Of a stretch of DNA of 39,846 nucleotides, positions 38,383 through 39,846 are shown in pieces (positions within the stretch are counted from its first letter, which is position 1; each line of letters starts with the position of its first letter). Under the pieces are notes generated by a model. It saw only the letters and a program-made list of their open reading frames with translations, made no database searches and was not told the DNA's origin. The translations under genes were made by a program, and so were the position numbers. Origin of the DNA: a bacterium (GTDB lineage Bacteria > Actinomycetota > Acidimicrobiia > Spongiisociales > JAHEDJ01); the NCBI GenBank assembly GCA_024641325.1, contig JAHEDJ010000005.1, forward strand, positions 48,817 through 88,662, read 5' to 3'.

Positions 38383-39846
38383 TTAGAGGTTCCGGAGAAC
38401 GCGTCGCATCGTTTTGCCGGTCGTCGTCTTGGGGAGTTCGTCGATGAAGGCAACCTGCCTCGGTACTTCGTGAGCAGCCAGCCTCGTCCGGACGTGCTGC
38501 TGGAGTTCGACGGCCAATCCCTCACTCTCCTGATACCCCTCTTTGACGACAACGAAAGCCTTGACGACCTGGCCCCGGATCTCGTCGGGGACTCCGATCA
38601 CCGCGCAGTTGGCAACGGCCGGATGCCCCATCAACGACTCCTCCACTTCACCCGGACCGATCCTGTAACCCATCGAACTGATCACGTCGTCCTTGCGAGA
38701 CACGAACCACAGATAGCCGTCATCGTCCTCCCGGCCGAGATCGCCGGTGAGTAGCCAGTCGCCCGAGTACTTCTCCTCCGTGGCCTCGGGCTGGTTCCAG
38801 TAACGCAGCATGAACACGGGATCGGGTCGCCGGACTGCGATCTCTCCGGTTTCCCCGATGATGCGGCGGGAACCTGCGTCCAACACGACCACATCGTGCC
38901 CGGGAATAGCTCTGCCCATCGAGCCCGGTTTGACCCGCCAGGTCGAAGCACAGTTCCCGACCGTGAGGTTCGCCTCCGTCTGTCCGTATCCCTCGTTGAT
39001 AAGAACCCCGAGGTTCTCATCGGCCCAAATCAGCATCTCTTCACCGAGAGCCTCGCCACCGCTGAAGACGGCACGCAGCTGCAGGTCGCGGCGCGACACG
39101 CCGGCGGCTCGCATCATCTTGAGGGCAGTGGGAGGCAGGAAAGAACAGGTGATGCGCTGTTTTGCCAGCAAATCGGCAGCCCATTCGGGTTCGAAGTCAT
39201 GTTGGCCGACGACCACCGGGCGCCCGAAGTACCACGAAGGAAGGAGGGAGTCCATCAGCCCGCCGATCCAGGCCCAGTCCGCAGGTGTCCAATGAACGTC
39301 ACCGTCCCTTGGGAAATACTCGTAGTAGAGCTCGAAGGCAGGGAGGTGACCGATCAAGTTGCGATGGGCGTGCAGTGCTCCCTTCGGCTGCCCGGTGGTG
39401 CCGGACGTGTAGATGAGATAGGCAGGGTCCTCGGCAGAAGTGTCTGCGATATCGAGCGTGGCCTTCCCCCGGCTCACCAGGTCATCGAACGAATGGAAGG
39501 GCTCGGCGGCGGCGGGCCCGGTCACGACGATCATGCACTCGAGCCCGTCGGTTGCCTCGACCACCTTGTCGAGATTGTCAGGGGTCGTGATGACCGCCCG
39601 GGCTCCGCTGTCTCCCAGGCGGTAACGCAAAGCGTCCGGCCCGAACAAGGAGGCGAGAGGCAAGGCGACCGCCCCGATCTTGTAAAGGGCCAGATGGGCG
39701 ACGCCGGTTTCGACGGATTGCGGGGCAACGATCCCCACCCGGTCACCCCGTTGGATCCCGACGCCGCGCAGACCGTTGCCGAGCCGGTTGGAGATTGTCG
39801 TCAAGTCACCGAAGGTGTACTCCGTGATCAGGCCGCGCCGGTCGAC
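38383..39846 (-). CDS. AMP-binding acyl-CoA synthetase (5' end outside window)
   Basis: An ANL-superfamily enzyme of at least 487 residues; the frame stays open to the window edge, with EYTFGDL just before the first in-frame start candidate, which is typical of the early part of the domain. Hence the true start lies beyond 39846. Visible motifs are the P-loop YTSGTTGQPKGALHAHR, the TPADWAWIGG region, the GYGQTEAN motif, the SRKDDVISSMGYRIGP hinge and the catalytic lysine region PKTTTGKTMRRVLRNL at the end. It activates a carboxylic acid to an acyl-CoA through acyl-AMP; the pattern is closest to medium-chain (ACSM-type) or acetyl-CoA-synthetase-like members. It is upstream of the ugp genes on the same strand. 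Confidence 0.9.
   Translation of the reverse strand, partial: VDRRGLITEYTFGDLTTISNRLGNGLRGVGIQRGDRVGIVAPQSVETGVAHLALYKIGAVALPLASLFGPDALRYRLGDSGARAVITTPDNLDKVVEATDGLECMIVVTGPAAAEPFHSFDDLVSRGKATLDIADTSAEDPAYLIYTSGTTGQPKGALHAHRNLIGHLPAFELYYEYFPRDGDVHWTPADWAWIGGLMDSLLPSWYFGRPVVVGQHDFEPEWAADLLAKQRITCSFLPPTALKMMRAAGVSRRDLQLRAVFSGGEALGEEMLIWADENLGVLINEGYGQTEANLTVGNCASTWRVKPGSMGRAIPGHDVVVLDAGSRRIIGETGEIAVRRPDPVFMLRYWNQPEATEEKYSGDWLLTGDLGREDDDGYLWFVSRKDDVISSMGYRIGPGEVEESLMGHPAVANCAVIGVPDEIRGQVVKAFVVVKEGYQESEGLAVELQQHVRTRLAAHEVPRQVAFIDELPKTTTGKTMRRVLRNL

Noticed and set aside
38383-39804. Acyl-CoA synthetase starting at the TTG at 39804
   Set aside because: The reading frame continues to the window edge and the residues before it fit the family, so the gene is truncated by the window.

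Overview
The window is GC-rich, densely packed chromosomal DNA in which almost every base is coding. It looks like an uncultured high-GC actinobacterium, perhaps Acidimicrobiia-like. The support is indirect: many TANNNT -10 boxes sit only 5-10 bases before start codons, as in leaderless actinobacterial transcripts; secreted and membrane proteins carry Thr-rich linkers after the lipobox or membrane segment; and the gene content includes an EntS-type exporter, PGM1-type peptide ligase, DUF2568 and DUF4332 proteins. No rRNA, tRNA, CRISPR array, prophage or insertion sequence was recognised.

Layout. 1-3.3 kb: FAD-dependent amine oxidase, amidohydrolase and a rhomboid protease, then a tandem palindromic repeat (3283-3391). 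3.4-7.4 kb: a reverse-strand MFS protein, an orphan PilT ATPase coupled to an unknown 151-aa protein, and a tandem GNAT protein. 7.4-10.5 kb (reverse): an unknown membrane protein with a PspC-domain gene, and a DUF885 lipoprotein. 10.6-14.3 kb: aminoglycoside-phosphotransferase-like kinase, MFS exporter, a DUF4332 protein, and the second tandem palindromic repeat (14145-14253). 14.3-18.4 kb: reverse-strand VOC/DUF2568/enoyl-CoA hydratase operon and a divergent three-gene ABC-2 exporter. 18.4-22.3 kb: SpoIIAA-like protein, UBP-type zinc finger, and a 1020-aa helical-repeat/membrane/beta-propeller protein. 22.5-27.1 kb: EamA transporter, OsmC protein, a one-domain asparaginase with a small membrane protein, a lipoprotein and an acyltransferase-3. 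27.1-29.6 kb: a 35-codon reverse ORF divergent from a PGM1-like ATP-grasp peptide ligase that is translationally coupled to an SDR oxidoreductase. 29.6-32.3 kb: YczE-like membrane protein, a CxCGIYA protein, and a small membrane protein coupled to a CREST-superfamily hydrolase. 32.3-38.3 kb (reverse): ugpB-ugpA-ugpE uptake genes, a glutamine-synthetase-family ligase and an SDR. 38.4 kb to the end: acyl-CoA synthetase whose 5' end lies outside the window.

The most interesting signals are (1) paired hairpin elements with an exact 60-bp period, sharing arm sequence but not loop sequence, in two different gaps between convergent genes; (2) the peptide ligase/SDR pair with a divergent small ORF and an 11-bp-phased triple repeat between them, a possible peptide-modification system; and (3) the large trans-membrane TPR/propeller protein. 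Functions are assigned from recognised motifs only; no database search was possible.
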